A stretch of 64,000 nt of DNA from Bacillus proteolyticus (lineage in GTDB: Bacteria; Bacillota; Bacilli; Bacillales; Bacillaceae_G): contig NZ_MACH01000054.1 in assembly GCF_001884065.1 (NCBI RefSeq), positions 62,001 to 126,000 of the forward strand, read 5' to 3'. A program made the position numbers and the translations under genes. The notes under the pieces are model-generated. The model worked only from the letters and a program-made list of their open reading frames with translations. It was not told the origin of the DNA and did no database searches. Positions 29,685 to 38,793 of this stretch are shown here, piece after piece. The number at the start of each line of letters is the position of its first letter. The stretch's first letter is position 1.

Positions 29685-30274
29685 TTTTATCTTAGATGGT
29701 TAGATCTTAAAGATTCGAGAGAAAGGTCTGTACTATTGCCATATTTATAGAAAGGCATTGATATCTAAAGAAAAAACTATTGTGAGAGAAAACTATAACT
29801 GTTACTTCACTTAAAGGTGAGTGATATTAATCAAAAATATCGGTTAAGTAAAGTTATGAAAAGACATCCAACTAAGCTGGATGTCTTTTTTTAATACACA
29901 CACGCCCATGCGTGGTGGGGGTTAAGAGGTCTGTTCATTGTTTCGTTGTTGGAATTGATTCTGATGGCATTATTTAAGCCAGCTGTGAGTAAGTTTGTTT
30001 GTGGGTTAGGCAGATATAGAAACAACTCTCATTCACACATTCAATCGGTAAATTTCCGACATGACTTAAAATAATGGATGTGATTAAGTGTGCTAAATTA
30101 ATCACATCCTATAGTAAAAAGTTAATGTATTTCGACAAGGATAACCGATAACAGTTATTCTATTAGGCTGATACCAAAAATAATTGATGTTTTTGCTTGT
30201 ATCATGTTGTTGTCTATAAGCTATGTAAAATTAAATCCTTGATTCATCGGATGAGTACGTAAGGAATGATGAAC
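29685..30274. other. Non-coding region before the serine recombinase
   Basis: Holds a strong terminator at 29859-29892. The stretch 30050-30240 upstream of the recombinase has short inverted pieces (ATGTGATTAA and TTAATCACAT) and TTTCCGACA, which could be part of a res site, but I cannot prove it. Confidence 0.4.
29859..29892 (+). terminator. Terminator after the HNH-zinc gene
   Basis: AAAAGACATCCA pairs perfectly with TGGATGTCTTTT around a seven-base loop, followed by more T's. It is about 175 bases beyond the stop. Confidence 0.85.
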
Positions 30275-30854
30275 ATGAACATAGCATATATCAGAGTATC
30301 AATAGTTGAACAGAACGAAGCAAGACAAGTCGAAGCTATGAAACAGTATAAAATAGATAAGGTGTATCAAGAAAAAGCATCAGCCAAAAATACAGACAGA
30401 CCAAAGCTACAAGAGATGCTAGATTTTGCGAGAGAAGGGGACACGATCTTTGTTGCAGACTTCTCAAGATTAGCACGTTCCACTAAAGACTTATTACAAC
30501 TAGTCGAACTATTAGAATCAAAAGGAGTTCAATTAGTATCAATAAAGGAGAATATTGATACTTCAACAGCAACTGGCAGACTAATGTTAAAGATGATTAG
30601 TGCTATTAACGATTTTGAACGTGAAAACATGCTTGAGAGACAGCGTGAAGGCATTGCGATAGCAAAAGCAGAAGCAAAAGCAAAAGCAGAAGGAAAGTTA
30701 CAAAGGAAGAAAAGAAGTATCTATCTCAGACTTTGAAACGCATTATAAACGATATATGAATCGAGTAGTTTCTAAGTCGCAGCTTGCTAAAGAACTAGGG
30801 ATATCAAGACCAAAATTAGACAAGTTAATCAAAGAACATCAGTTAGAAAGTTAA
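30275..30854 (+). pseudogene. Serine recombinase (resolvase/invertase type), frameshifted near the C-terminus
   Basis: The catalytic domain is complete: MNIAYIRVS with the nucleophile Ser, FSRLARSTKDLLQL, and the long helix INDFERENMLERQREGIAIA. After EGK the frame goes to a quick stop at 30736. Dropping one T at 30698-30699 restores GKYKGRKEVSISDF and the helix-turn-helix VSKSQLAKELGISRPKLDKLIKEH, ending at 30854. A short in-frame run of Lys-Ala-Glu codons just before the break (KAEAKAKAEGK) looks like a small tandem expansion. Without the DNA-binding domain the enzyme should not find its site. AAGGA before ATG 30275 sets the start. Confidence 0.78.
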
Positions 30855-31021
30855 GGGACTCTTAAAGGGGTCTCTTTTTATTTACATTTGATTGGAGGGT
30901 ATTTCCCACTTCTAATGCCTATCCAATCCTAAGGTAAGATGTGAGTAGGTAAAAATCCATCTCACGAAAAAAATAGCTTCGACGAAACGATAGTTATTGA
31001 CAGAAATTTTATGCTGGCTAA

Positions 31022-31210
31022 CTATTTTACTTTCCACTCTTTCTCGCAGTCTGGACATTTCCATTTAACGATTTTATCAGCTTCAATGCTACTAATCCCA
31101 ATTTTTCTTGAAAAATGAGTTGTACCATATGCTTTTTGTGATTTTTTGGGTATAGGTTCTCCTTGTAAATCAGAATGGCAATACGGACAAAATTCTTTAT
31201 TGCTTCTCAT
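31022..31210 (-). CDS. Small zinc-ribbon protein
   Basis: 62 residues with two CxxC pairs: CPYC near the start and CPDC in KWKCPDCEKEWKVK at the end, which should fold together around one zinc. AGAAGGAGTG lies before the ATG at 31210; a longer frame upstream has no site. It points against its neighbours. The function is unknown; small ribbons of this kind often bind nucleic acid or are accessory parts of larger complexes. Confidence 0.65.
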   Translation of the reverse strand: MRSNKEFCPYCHSDLQGEPIPKKSQKAYGTTHFSRKIGISSIEADKIVKWKCPDCEKEWKVK

Positions 31211-31345
31211 CAAATCACTCCTTCTAGATAGTTTAGCAAACAGCAAGAATTTAGACTAGTTAAAATTTTGACGTAATATGGTGGATGAGGCAATTATCGT
31301 GATACGATTAATTTAAAGACTTAATATATACAAAGGAGATTAAAC

Positions 31346-31669
31346 ATGCCTATCTATAACAAATTAGTAAGAGATAATATTTTGGAAATTATCAAAGCTG
31401 AGGGTTTAAGCTACAACGCAAGAATACTTACATCTGATGAGCTACTAGTAGAAGTAAAAGCAAAAATGATTGAGGAAGCACATGAGTTTATGGAAGCTGT
31501 TGAAAAAAAGGGAGCTATTGAGGAACTCGCAGATATTTTAGAGTTAATTCATGCTTCATTGGGAGCTTATGGGGTAGATTTTGAAGAGCTGGAAGCGATT
31601 CGTAAGGAGAAAAAAGAAAAGCGAGGTGGTTTTGAGAAAGCTATCTACCTTATTGACGTAAAGGACTAA
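31346..31669 (+). CDS. NTP pyrophosphohydrolase-like protein (MazG/PRA-PH superfamily)
   Basis: 107 residues. The alpha-helical NTP-PPase signature is present: MIEEAHEFMEA (Glu43, Glu44, Glu47) and AIEELADILELI (Glu60, Asp63), which bind Mg. It starts MPIYNKLVRDNILEII, as in the single-domain phosphoribosyl-ATP pyrophosphohydrolase-like house-cleaning proteins. Such enzymes hydrolyse (d)NTPs to monophosphates. The HNH nuclease gene starts 22 bases after the stop, so the pair is an operon. In the island context it may lower nucleotide levels or clear a modified nucleotide during infection; this is inference. AAAGGAGA precedes the ATG. Confidence 0.75.
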   Translation: MPIYNKLVRDNILEIIKAEGLSYNARILTSDELLVEVKAKMIEEAHEFMEAVEKKGAIEELADILELIHASLGAYGVDFEELEAIRKEKKEKRGGFEKAIYLIDVKD

Positions 31670-31691
31670 TAATTACTAAGGGGGGGATTGT

Positions 31692-32744
31692 ATGAATAAT
31701 TTCCTTGAGAATGACCAATCATTAGAATCTAAATTTCGATCGGTTTACTTGTTTGGAAGAAATGTAGCCACATATAAGTTTGCTTTTGCAAAGACACTAT
31801 TAGAGCTAGGAAAAAGTGATAAGAGTTTTGTAAGCCTTGAGGAGTTGTCACCGATATTTGCTAAGTATATGTTAGAGCATATAGGGAATGGAAAAAGGCA
31901 AATTACTAGTGCATCATCTAAGTTTATCAATGCGTTAGAATTGTACAATGAACAGAAAATTACATGGGAACAGTTGTTGCAAGTTACTGAAAAAGTAGGC
32001 TTCAATAATGTAATAGATGCTTTTCATAACATTCCCAATGGGGAACTTAATACATTGTTCTATGAAAAGTCTGTTCAGGGAAAAACGTTAGGTATCGCAT
32101 TAACTGATAGTATCTATATCTTGAATGAAAGTGAACAACGAGCGAATTTGTTCAATGAGATTGAAGGTAGATGGAACTTAGTAGAAAGTGCTTGGACGGA
32201 AAGAAATCCAAAGTTAGAAGTTAGATTTGATGGGGAGCTTGAGCAATTCTTCTTTTTGAAGTCTATTACACCAGAGAGGTATTTACACTCTCATGAACGT
32301 GTAAATTTAACGTCTGTAAGAAAACCACTAAATGGGTATCAAAAAGGAAAATGTTTTTATTGTTATAGAAGTATTTCTATTGATAGTGGTCAACCAAATA
32401 CCTGTGATGTAGATCATTTTATACCGCTCTCTGTTCAATATTTATCAACGGTGGATATGGATTTAAATGGTGTATGGAATCTTGTATTAACTTGTCAAGA
32501 ATGTAATAGGGGAGAACACAATGGTAAATTTGCTAGAGTACCGCATGAATCTTTGTTAGAGCGATTATACAAACGGAATGAATATCTAATTGAAAGTAAT
32601 CATCCTCTTAAAGAAACAATCATCATGAAAACAGGAAAGAATAGTAAGTTAAGAGCAGAATTTTTAAAAACAACTTTTAATTATGCTTCTTCTATTAAAG
32701 GTTCTGGGTGGATGCCTAAACAATACTACGATATTGGATTTTAG
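31692..32744 (+). CDS. HNH endonuclease
   Basis: 350 residues. The C-terminal third has a zinc-bound HNH nuclease: CFYC (Cys221, Cys224), CDVDHFIPLS (Asp241, His242) and LTCQECNRGEHNGKF (Cys268, Cys271, His274 and Asn275). The first 210 residues are helical with no motif I know and may recognise the target or a partner. It is the second gene of a pair with the pyrophosphohydrolase-like gene; a very strong AAGGGGGG precedes the ATG. Pairing of a nucleotide pyrophosphohydrolase with an HNH nuclease suggests a two-part anti-phage or anti-plasmid system, not proven. Confidence 0.78.
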   Translation: MNNFLENDQSLESKFRSVYLFGRNVATYKFAFAKTLLELGKSDKSFVSLEELSPIFAKYMLEHIGNGKRQITSASSKFINALELYNEQKITWEQLLQVTEKVGFNNVIDAFHNIPNGELNTLFYEKSVQGKTLGIALTDSIYILNESEQRANLFNEIEGRWNLVESAWTERNPKLEVRFDGELEQFFFLKSITPERYLHSHERVNLTSVRKPLNGYQKGKCFYCYRSISIDSGQPNTCDVDHFIPLSVQYLSTVDMDLNGVWNLVLTCQECNRGEHNGKFARVPHESLLERLYKRNEYLIESNHPLKETIIMKTGKNSKLRAEFLKTTFNYASSIKGSGWMPKQYYDIGF

Positions 32745-33302
32745 GATAGATGAATATATTAACTCCTAAGACTTATAAATGTAGAAAATCTACATTTATA
32801 AGTCTTAAATGAAAACTCCGTTATTACTAAAATGGTAAATGAGGTAGTTTTTTCAACATAAATTACGCCTTCTCCCTTGAAAGTTAATTATTCGTTTAGG
32901 AATAATATTAGGGGGATATTTCTCACATTTTATGCCTTTGCATTTATGGAACCAGTACATAGTGGGTGTAAGCACATGTCAGGGATTTTTCAACCTTTAA
33001 TTAATTAATGAAATATCGATTTTATTAGTTTGCAAAATAGAATATAAAGTAGTCACTTTTTCAATAGGGGCGTACCAAAAAAATAAAGGGGTTATTTTGA
33101 CAGGGGCAGAACAGCTACCTGTCTTTTATTTAGTAAGAATATAAACGTAAAAATGAAGAATTTGCTTTAAAGTTAGTTGAGTTATAGTTATGATTAATAA
33201 TAATTTCCTTTAATTTTAAGTTAGAATATAATTAAAAGCAGCATTTGTATATATTAATGAGTGTTTTTGAAGAGAAAAAATGCCAACTGAGAGGATAGAA
33301 CT
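32745..33302. other. Non-coding region with a long perfect hairpin
   Basis: The hairpin at 32767-32807 is the main feature. A weaker stem (GACAGG...CCTGTC, 33098-33122) precedes TTTTATTT. I see no gene. Confidence 0.45.
32767..32807. terminator. 19-bp perfect hairpin after the pyrophosphohydrolase-HNH operon
   Basis: Left arm 32767-32785 and right arm 32789-32807 pair at all 19 positions around AAA. The arms are AT-rich and no T-run follows, so it could be a terminator of unusual kind, a protein-binding site or an RNA-processing site. Confidence 0.55.
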
Positions 33303-35159
33303 ATGATTAAAAATGGTATTAGTTCAGAGCTATTAAATATTAAATCTTTTTTATCAGATGACTCGTATAAGTTTTTGATACCCGATTTTCAAAGGGATTT
33401 TGTATGGGGGCAAGAAGAAGTGCAACAACTATTAGATGATCTATCAGAAGATACTAATGGTTTTTCAGTAGGTGAAGATGACCTAGAAGGATATTTATTA
33501 GGAAATATAGTTCTAATAAAACCAACAGACAATGAACGTTATCTTGTAGTTGATGGACAACAGCGTCTTACTACAACAACATTAATTTGTAAATCATTAG
33601 AGGAAATTGTTGAAGCCAAAATAACTACATCACAAAATGCAAAAGAAATTAAGAAATGGCAGATGAAACTAAATGACATCGTTCAATCGTACGCAATTTT
33701 AGATAATGATGATGAAATTAAGGATTGTAAATTAATACATGACCCAACACTAAATTTTGGTAAGGTGTATAAAAATATTCTTTACAATAAAAAATATGAA
33801 GTAAAATTAGAGTCTGATTCAAAAATCGAGGAAGTCTATACAACAGCCAAAGATTATTTAGAAGCATTAAGCGATGAACAGTTGAAAAACTTCATTTCTT
33901 ATTTTAAAAGTCGTATCTATTTTATTGTAACTGTATCAACTAGTTATAATAAAGCGTTTCAATTATTTGAGGTACTTAATGATCGAGGAAGAAGCTTAGA
34001 GCCACTTGATTTAGTGAAAAATTTATTCCTTAAGACTATATCCAAAGGTATAAATAAAAAAGATGATGTAGAGGAGTTTAATAATGATTGGAATGAATTT
34101 ATTTCTAACCTTCAATTAAACCCTAAAAAGAAAATATCTTCTTCAACTTTTTTGAAGCATTACATTATTGGTAAATATGGAGAAAATATAAAAAAAGATA
34201 TTGTATACGATTATTTTGAAACTAAAAGGCTTAATAGTAATGAAATATTTGACTTAGTAAGGGATTTAAAAGATGTTTCTAAGATATACTCTGAAATAGA
34301 AAAAGGAAATTACAAAGTCTTTTTAGATGATCATAACATGTTTATCATATTTAAACTTTTCAATATTAAACAGTTACATTCATTATTAATACCCTTTTAC
34401 CAAGCAGATCAAAAATTGAAGGAACAAGTATTAGACCTTGGTGTAAGACTTGGAGCTTCTGTTTTATTTACATTTACACAAATGAATTTTATTGAAAGCA
34501 TTCTTCCGACAATTTTGCAAAAATACTATTCAGAACTTGAAAATGGAAAGTATATAGATGATGCTTATAAAAAACTTGATGCTGAAGCAAAGAAAAATAT
34601 TTTAAGTAAATCAACAGATATTAAACAAATATTACCATTAAGAAAGCTTGAAAATGCAAATGGAACCTTATCTAATAAGGCATCTGTAATTTTAAAGTTT
34701 ATTGAATTATATTTCCATGGTAATAGTGCGGTAATAGTACCTCCGAAAAAACAAAAAATCACCGTAGAGCATATTTTATCTAAAGAGGTTATTTTTGATA
34801 AAGATATTTCTGATGCAGGCTTTATTGCAGTAGAGGATTTTAAAAATCATAAAAATCTTATTGGTAATTTAACTTTACTTTTCAATAATGAAAATTCGAG
34901 TGTAGGAAATAAAAAGTTTGAGGATAAGATTAAATTATATTCAGATCAAGATTTTATAATCACGCAAAGAGTTGCTAAAGATTTGATTTCCACAACAAAA
35001 GGTGGTAAGAACGCAAATTTAGTTTCCTTGGTGAACGAAAAGGAAAGTAAGTATGTACCTAATACAAAGGGACATTTTGATAAAGACTCGATTAAAGATC
35101 GCTCATCTAAAATTGCTGATTTAATTTATGACTTAGTAAACCAAAATATCAAAATATAG
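33303..35159 (+). CDS. GmrSD-like type IV restriction protein, DUF262 plus DUF1524
   Basis: 618 residues. The N-terminal DUF262 (ParB/Srx-like NTPase) has PDFQRDFVW (Gln30-Trp35), GNIVLI and VVDGQQRLTT (Asp84-Thr90). The C-terminal DUF1524 HNH domain has ITVEHILSKE (Glu489, His490) and KNLIGNLTLLFNNENSSVGNKKF. This is the domain order of single-chain GmrSD and BrxU enzymes, which cleave DNA with modified bases such as glucosylated hydroxymethylcytosine, using nucleotide hydrolysis. The PD-(D/E)XK gene follows after 123 bases and may be a partner. GAGAGGATAGAACT precedes the ATG. Confidence 0.85.
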   Translation: MIKNGISSELLNIKSFLSDDSYKFLIPDFQRDFVWGQEEVQQLLDDLSEDTNGFSVGEDDLEGYLLGNIVLIKPTDNERYLVVDGQQRLTTTTLICKSLEEIVEAKITTSQNAKEIKKWQMKLNDIVQSYAILDNDDEIKDCKLIHDPTLNFGKVYKNILYNKKYEVKLESDSKIEEVYTTAKDYLEALSDEQLKNFISYFKSRIYFIVTVSTSYNKAFQLFEVLNDRGRSLEPLDLVKNLFLKTISKGINKKDDVEEFNNDWNEFISNLQLNPKKKISSSTFLKHYIIGKYGENIKKDIVYDYFETKRLNSNEIFDLVRDLKDVSKIYSEIEKGNYKVFLDDHNMFIIFKLFNIKQLHSLLIPFYQADQKLKEQVLDLGVRLGASVLFTFTQMNFIESILPTILQKYYSELENGKYIDDAYKKLDAEAKKNILSKSTDIKQILPLRKLENANGTLSNKASVILKFIELYFHGNSAVIVPPKKQKITVEHILSKEVIFDKDISDAGFIAVEDFKNHKNLIGNLTLLFNNENSSVGNKKFEDKIKLYSDQDFIITQRVAKDLISTTKGGKNANLVSLVNEKESKYVPNTKGHFDKDSIKDRSSKIADLIYDLVNQNIKI

Positions 35160-35282
35160 GAATTACAACGCTGCTTGTAATTCCTAATTTTCTAAAAGCT
35201 GTATTTGGTAACATAGAAGTGTTAAGAGAAAATAGACTTATAGTATAAATTTAGATTATATAAACAGAAATGGTGATTGAAA

Positions 35283-36092
35283 ATGGAGAATAATATAGTG
35301 GATATGAAGAATTTGGACACTAATCTATTATTAAATCTTTTTGCTAATTCAATTGCGGAGTTAAAATCTCGTGAGGTCTTCCGTACAAAGAACCTTATTG
35401 GCGAGCTAGGAGAACATTTAGCAATAAAGTATTTTAATAAGACCTCTGAATTACCTAATTTAACAGCAACTCCTGTTGGTCATAATCATTATGATGCTAC
35501 AAGCGAAGACGGAAAAAGATATAGTATAAAAACTGTAACTGGAAGCACAACTGGAACCTTTCAAAGTATAGAATTAGATGAAGAGGAAGAAAAAAGTGAG
35601 CCACAATTTGACTATGTTCTTGTAGTAGTATTGAAAGACTACGAACTTTATCGAATCAATCAACTTACATGGGAGCAATTTCTTCTATGTAAAGGGTGGC
35701 ATAGTAGAATGAAAGCGTATAATTTAAGACTAACAAAAAAACTATATAAAAATTCGACTACTGTATTTTATTTGCCTGGAAAGCCATGTGAGCGAATAAA
35801 AATAACAAAGCCAAAATCAGCAACTAAAACGCTCGGTATAGGAGAAAGGTTTCAAATCGAACTAGCTGTAAGATTAGATAACGGTGAGGAAATATGTGGA
35901 AAGGACATCCTTTCTGATATTTCATATCATGAAAAAGACACTGACTATTTAGAGATAAAGGATGGGTATGTAGAATTTAAAGAAGGGATAGCAGTTAGAA
36001 CTGTTGCGGAAGTTATTCTAGGATGTTATGGGAAAAAAAGTAGAAATTTAAAATTTGTACTTAGTAATCGACAAATAAATAAGCAGAAATAA
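35283..36092 (+). CDS. Putative PD-(D/E)XK nuclease beside the GmrSD-like gene
   Basis: 269 residues. The N-terminal half has a restriction-endonuclease-like pattern: LIGELGEHLAIKYF (Glu41, Glu44), then HYDATSEDGKRYSIKTVTG with Asp71 and IK at 82-83, i.e. E...D...IxK. A strand (YVLVVVLKDYELYRI) follows, as in DUF6998-type proteins. The C-terminal 90 residues are charged with no motif and may be a target-binding domain. A TTG two codons earlier is in frame but GGTGAT is too close to it, so ATG 35283 is chosen. It may supply a second nuclease or a specificity part for the GmrSD-like protein, or be an independent system. Confidence 0.65.
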   Translation: MENNIVDMKNLDTNLLLNLFANSIAELKSREVFRTKNLIGELGEHLAIKYFNKTSELPNLTATPVGHNHYDATSEDGKRYSIKTVTGSTTGTFQSIELDEEEEKSEPQFDYVLVVVLKDYELYRINQLTWEQFLLCKGWHSRMKAYNLRLTKKLYKNSTTVFYLPGKPCERIKITKPKSATKTLGIGERFQIELAVRLDNGEEICGKDILSDISYHEKDTDYLEIKDGYVEFKEGIAVRTVAEVILGCYGKKSRNLKFVLSNRQINKQK

Positions 36093-36723
36093 TGTGAGCT
36101 GTATCCTATAATCATTAAAAATAAGTAATTGTAAAACTCACTGTTTTAAACAAATAAATTCGGCCCAGAAGAAATTAAAGGATATTCTATGCTTTATATA
36201 AGATACTTCAACTCTAGGTGTGTATTTTTCTTTTGATTAACTTTGGAAATATATTCATAGAATGAGAGGGATTTGACACTAATTGAGATAATATACTTAA
36301 AGGGTATATTGTACAAGCGGATAGAAATATCACTTTACATAAAGATATATGGATTATTAACACTAAACTAGACAGTTTTCTTAAGGTGTTCAAGATTGTA
36401 TTGAATTGGACTTACATATCCAAGTGTTCCGTGAATTTGAATATGATTGAACCAATGTACATAGTCTTGTAGTTTCTTAGATAAATCCTCAAGACTATTA
36501 ATATGAGAACTCTGCGTTACAGCCTTAACTCTTTTCAGTTAAGGTTTTTCTTATAACAAAAAATAATAATAATGAACAACAGACTATTGTTTCTTATTTC
36601 TATCTAATGTTTATATCCTATATAAACTCATGAATGCTATATAATGTATTAAAGGAAACGGGGAGATATTTATGAGAGCATTTCTTGAGGCAGATTAGAA
36701 AAGTGCCGTATAATACTTGCAAT
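36093..36723. other. Non-coding region with an IS3 remnant
   Basis: AT-rich; the only features are the transposase tail at 36368-36505 and, past it, the stem AGCCTTAACTCTTTTCAGTTAAGGTTTTTCTT (given as a loose hairpin near 36521-36552) that may end the preceding operon or the insertion sequence. Confidence 0.4.
36368..36505 (-). pseudogene. IS3-family (IS150-like) transposase C-terminal fragment
   Basis: On the minus strand the frame reads SLEDLSKKLQDYVHWFNH then IQIHGTLGYVSPIQYN and a stop at 36368. YVHWFNH and IHGTLGY are the end of the integrase domain of IS150-group OrfB. Only about 45 codons remain; no orfA, inverted repeats or intact catalytic DDE residues are present. Confidence 0.75.
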
Positions 36724-36965
36724 ATGATTTCCGAAGAACTTAAAAACCCTTCATTAGTATCAAACGAATTCGATACTATACCTATAACAGCGGAAGGAAG
36801 ATTGAAGGTATTGCAATAGCTATAGAAAACTTGGTTCAAGCGATAGATGTTGAGGGTTCAGATTATGGAGGATATACTTCACCTCTATTTGAGATACAAG
36901 TAATGATAGAATCAGTTCAAAGACTTAATGATATTATTGAGGAATACAAAAGAAAGAGACATTAG
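36724..36965 (+). pseudogene. Small unknown gene, frameshifted
   Basis: One frame gives MISEELKNPSLVSNEFDTIP to AEGR and then stops; another gives RKIEGIAIAIENLVQAIDVEG to IIEEYKRKRH-stop at 36963-36965. They join near 36800 by a one-base change into an acidic helical protein of about 80 residues. The stop abuts the ribosome site of the GIY-YIG gene, so this may have been the first gene of that operon. The protein family is unknown. Confidence 0.5.
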
Positions 36966-36976
36966 GAGGATTTTTT

Positions 36977-38722
36977 ATGGATTTTAGTATATTAGAATTT
37001 CCATTAGAAATAAATCAAACAATAGTACATCAAAAAAGTATTCGAGGCTTATCTAATATTGAACGTAGAGTATTAGAAGATGTATTTGTTACTTATATTT
37101 ATTATAATTTAGAGCTGAAAAATATTTATATAGGCGAGACAAAAGATTTTTGTACAAGACATGATCAACATATGAGGGAAGATCATTTCTTAGAAGGAAA
37201 GTTTGATCAATGTATCGTTATTTACAATGCCTCAAAGTTTACAGAATCTCATGTGAAAGATTTAGAATTTATGCTTATCAATCATATGTTTGCTGAGAGA
37301 GATGTAACGAAATTTAATTTATTTAATCGCAATAACGGTCAGGCTCAGCCAGTATACAATGGACGAAATGAAATGGAACAGGTTGTCTTTGTTGATCTTT
37401 GGGAGAATAAGTTATTTGATAAAAAGTTAGTAGTTACACGAGAGCTGTCAAAGGTTCGAAATAAAATTTTATTCAAGTATTCACCTTTTAAGCAATTAAG
37501 CCAACAGCAATTAGATTATGAAGATGAAATTATTAAAAATATACATAATAAACATATGGTAATCGGTGGAGCAGGAACAGGTAAGTCTATTTTATTAATG
37601 TCTATAATGTACAAGTTGATTAATGAAAATCCAGATTTAAAAATTGGTATTGTAACGACAGGGAATTTAACTGATAAATTTAATCGAGTGTTAAAGCAAC
37701 TGAATTTAGCTGGGAAATTGCAGTTTGAAAGAGCAGGTCAGTTAATTAGTAGAGCGAAAAAAGAAAAAATTGAATTTGATATAGTTTTAGTAGATGAATC
37801 GCATCGTCTGCAACGTTATTATCCAAAAGGGCATCCAGTGTCCAAAAGACATTTTAATAAAAAAGAGCCTCATATTAATGAATTACATATGCTAGAAGAA
37901 ATATCAAAAGGTATTGTGTTATTTTACGATGCGTTTCAATCCATACGCCCACAAGATATTACACGTAATGATTTTAATCATCAGACGATTGAATATAAAA
38001 AATATAACTTAAAGCAACAGTTTCGAATTAAAAGTAATATCATTAACAACGAAGTATTTGATGGAGAAAGTTTTGTACAAGGAATTCAGTATGCCTTAAA
38101 TATTTCAGATGATCGTAATTTTGATCCTGCCATTTTTGAATATAAAAATAAAGATTCGTATTTCCAAATTGTAGATTCTATCGGTGAATTATTCCATTTT
38201 ACGACAGATATGGAGAAATTTCATGCCAATGCTACAAATCGTGTCATTGCTGGTTATACGAAGGAATGGAAGTCAAATCCGAAGTCTAGCGATAATAAGG
38301 GAAAGGAAAAATCGCAGTTGCCGTATGACTGGGAAGATGGCTGTAATAAATGGCGTTGGAATAGTCAGCATGAAAAGTGGGTTGAATTAGAAAGTTCTAA
38401 GACAGAAATCGGCTCTATTCATGCGATTCAAGGCGCTGACATCGATTATGTTGGCGTAATTATCGGAAATGATATCGAAGTAAACGATCAAGGGAATCTG
38501 GTCGGTGTAAGAGAAAACTATAAAGATACAGGTGGAACACCTTTATTAAAAGAGTTTAATGAAGAAGAGTTTACAGCTTATATATTAAACATTTATTATA
38601 TTTTACTGACTAGAGGTATCGAAGGATGTAAAGTATATTTCGAAAGCTCGAATGTAAGGGAGTATTTTGAAAAGAAAATTTCTGAAGGAGTTCCTACCTC
38701 TAGGTCTTTTTCTACCGTATAA
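36977..38722 (+). CDS. GIY-YIG nuclease fused to DUF2075 P-loop ATPase/helicase
   Basis: 581 residues. Residues 38-100 are a GIY-YIG nuclease (VTYIYY, KNIYIGET, Arg61 in CTRHDQH, Glu in KDLEFMLINHM). Residues 197-204 are a Walker A (GGAGTGKS) and 270-279 a Walker B (IVLVDESHRL), with helicase-like SIHAIQGADIDYVGVIIGND and YILLTRGIEGCKVYF later, as in DUF2075 (UvrD/Schlafen-like superfamily 1). It should cut nucleic acid in an ATP-driven way. The MazG-like gene starts 71 bases downstream on the same strand. AGGAGGA stands before the ATG. A defence role is inferred from context and domain pairing. Confidence 0.82.
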   Translation: MDFSILEFPLEINQTIVHQKSIRGLSNIERRVLEDVFVTYIYYNLELKNIYIGETKDFCTRHDQHMREDHFLEGKFDQCIVIYNASKFTESHVKDLEFMLINHMFAERDVTKFNLFNRNNGQAQPVYNGRNEMEQVVFVDLWENKLFDKKLVVTRELSKVRNKILFKYSPFKQLSQQQLDYEDEIIKNIHNKHMVIGGAGTGKSILLMSIMYKLINENPDLKIGIVTTGNLTDKFNRVLKQLNLAGKLQFERAGQLISRAKKEKIEFDIVLVDESHRLQRYYPKGHPVSKRHFNKKEPHINELHMLEEISKGIVLFYDAFQSIRPQDITRNDFNHQTIEYKKYNLKQQFRIKSNIINNEVFDGESFVQGIQYALNISDDRNFDPAIFEYKNKDSYFQIVDSIGELFHFTTDMEKFHANATNRVIAGYTKEWKSNPKSSDNKGKEKSQLPYDWEDGCNKWRWNSQHEKWVELESSKTEIGSIHAIQGADIDYVGVIIGNDIEVNDQGNLVGVRENYKDTGGTPLLKEFNEEEFTAYILNIYYILLTRGIEGCKVYFESSNVREYFEKKISEGVPTSRSFSTV

Positions 38723-38793
38723 ATAGATGTAAATAAAAGAATTATATTTTATGCAGCATTTTAGTGAATAAATTGATGGAATAAGGTGTAAAA

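Noticed and set aside
36618-36839. 73-codon minus-strand frame
   Set aside because: It overlaps the better supported, frameshifted plus-strand gene at 36724-36965 and has no ribosome site.
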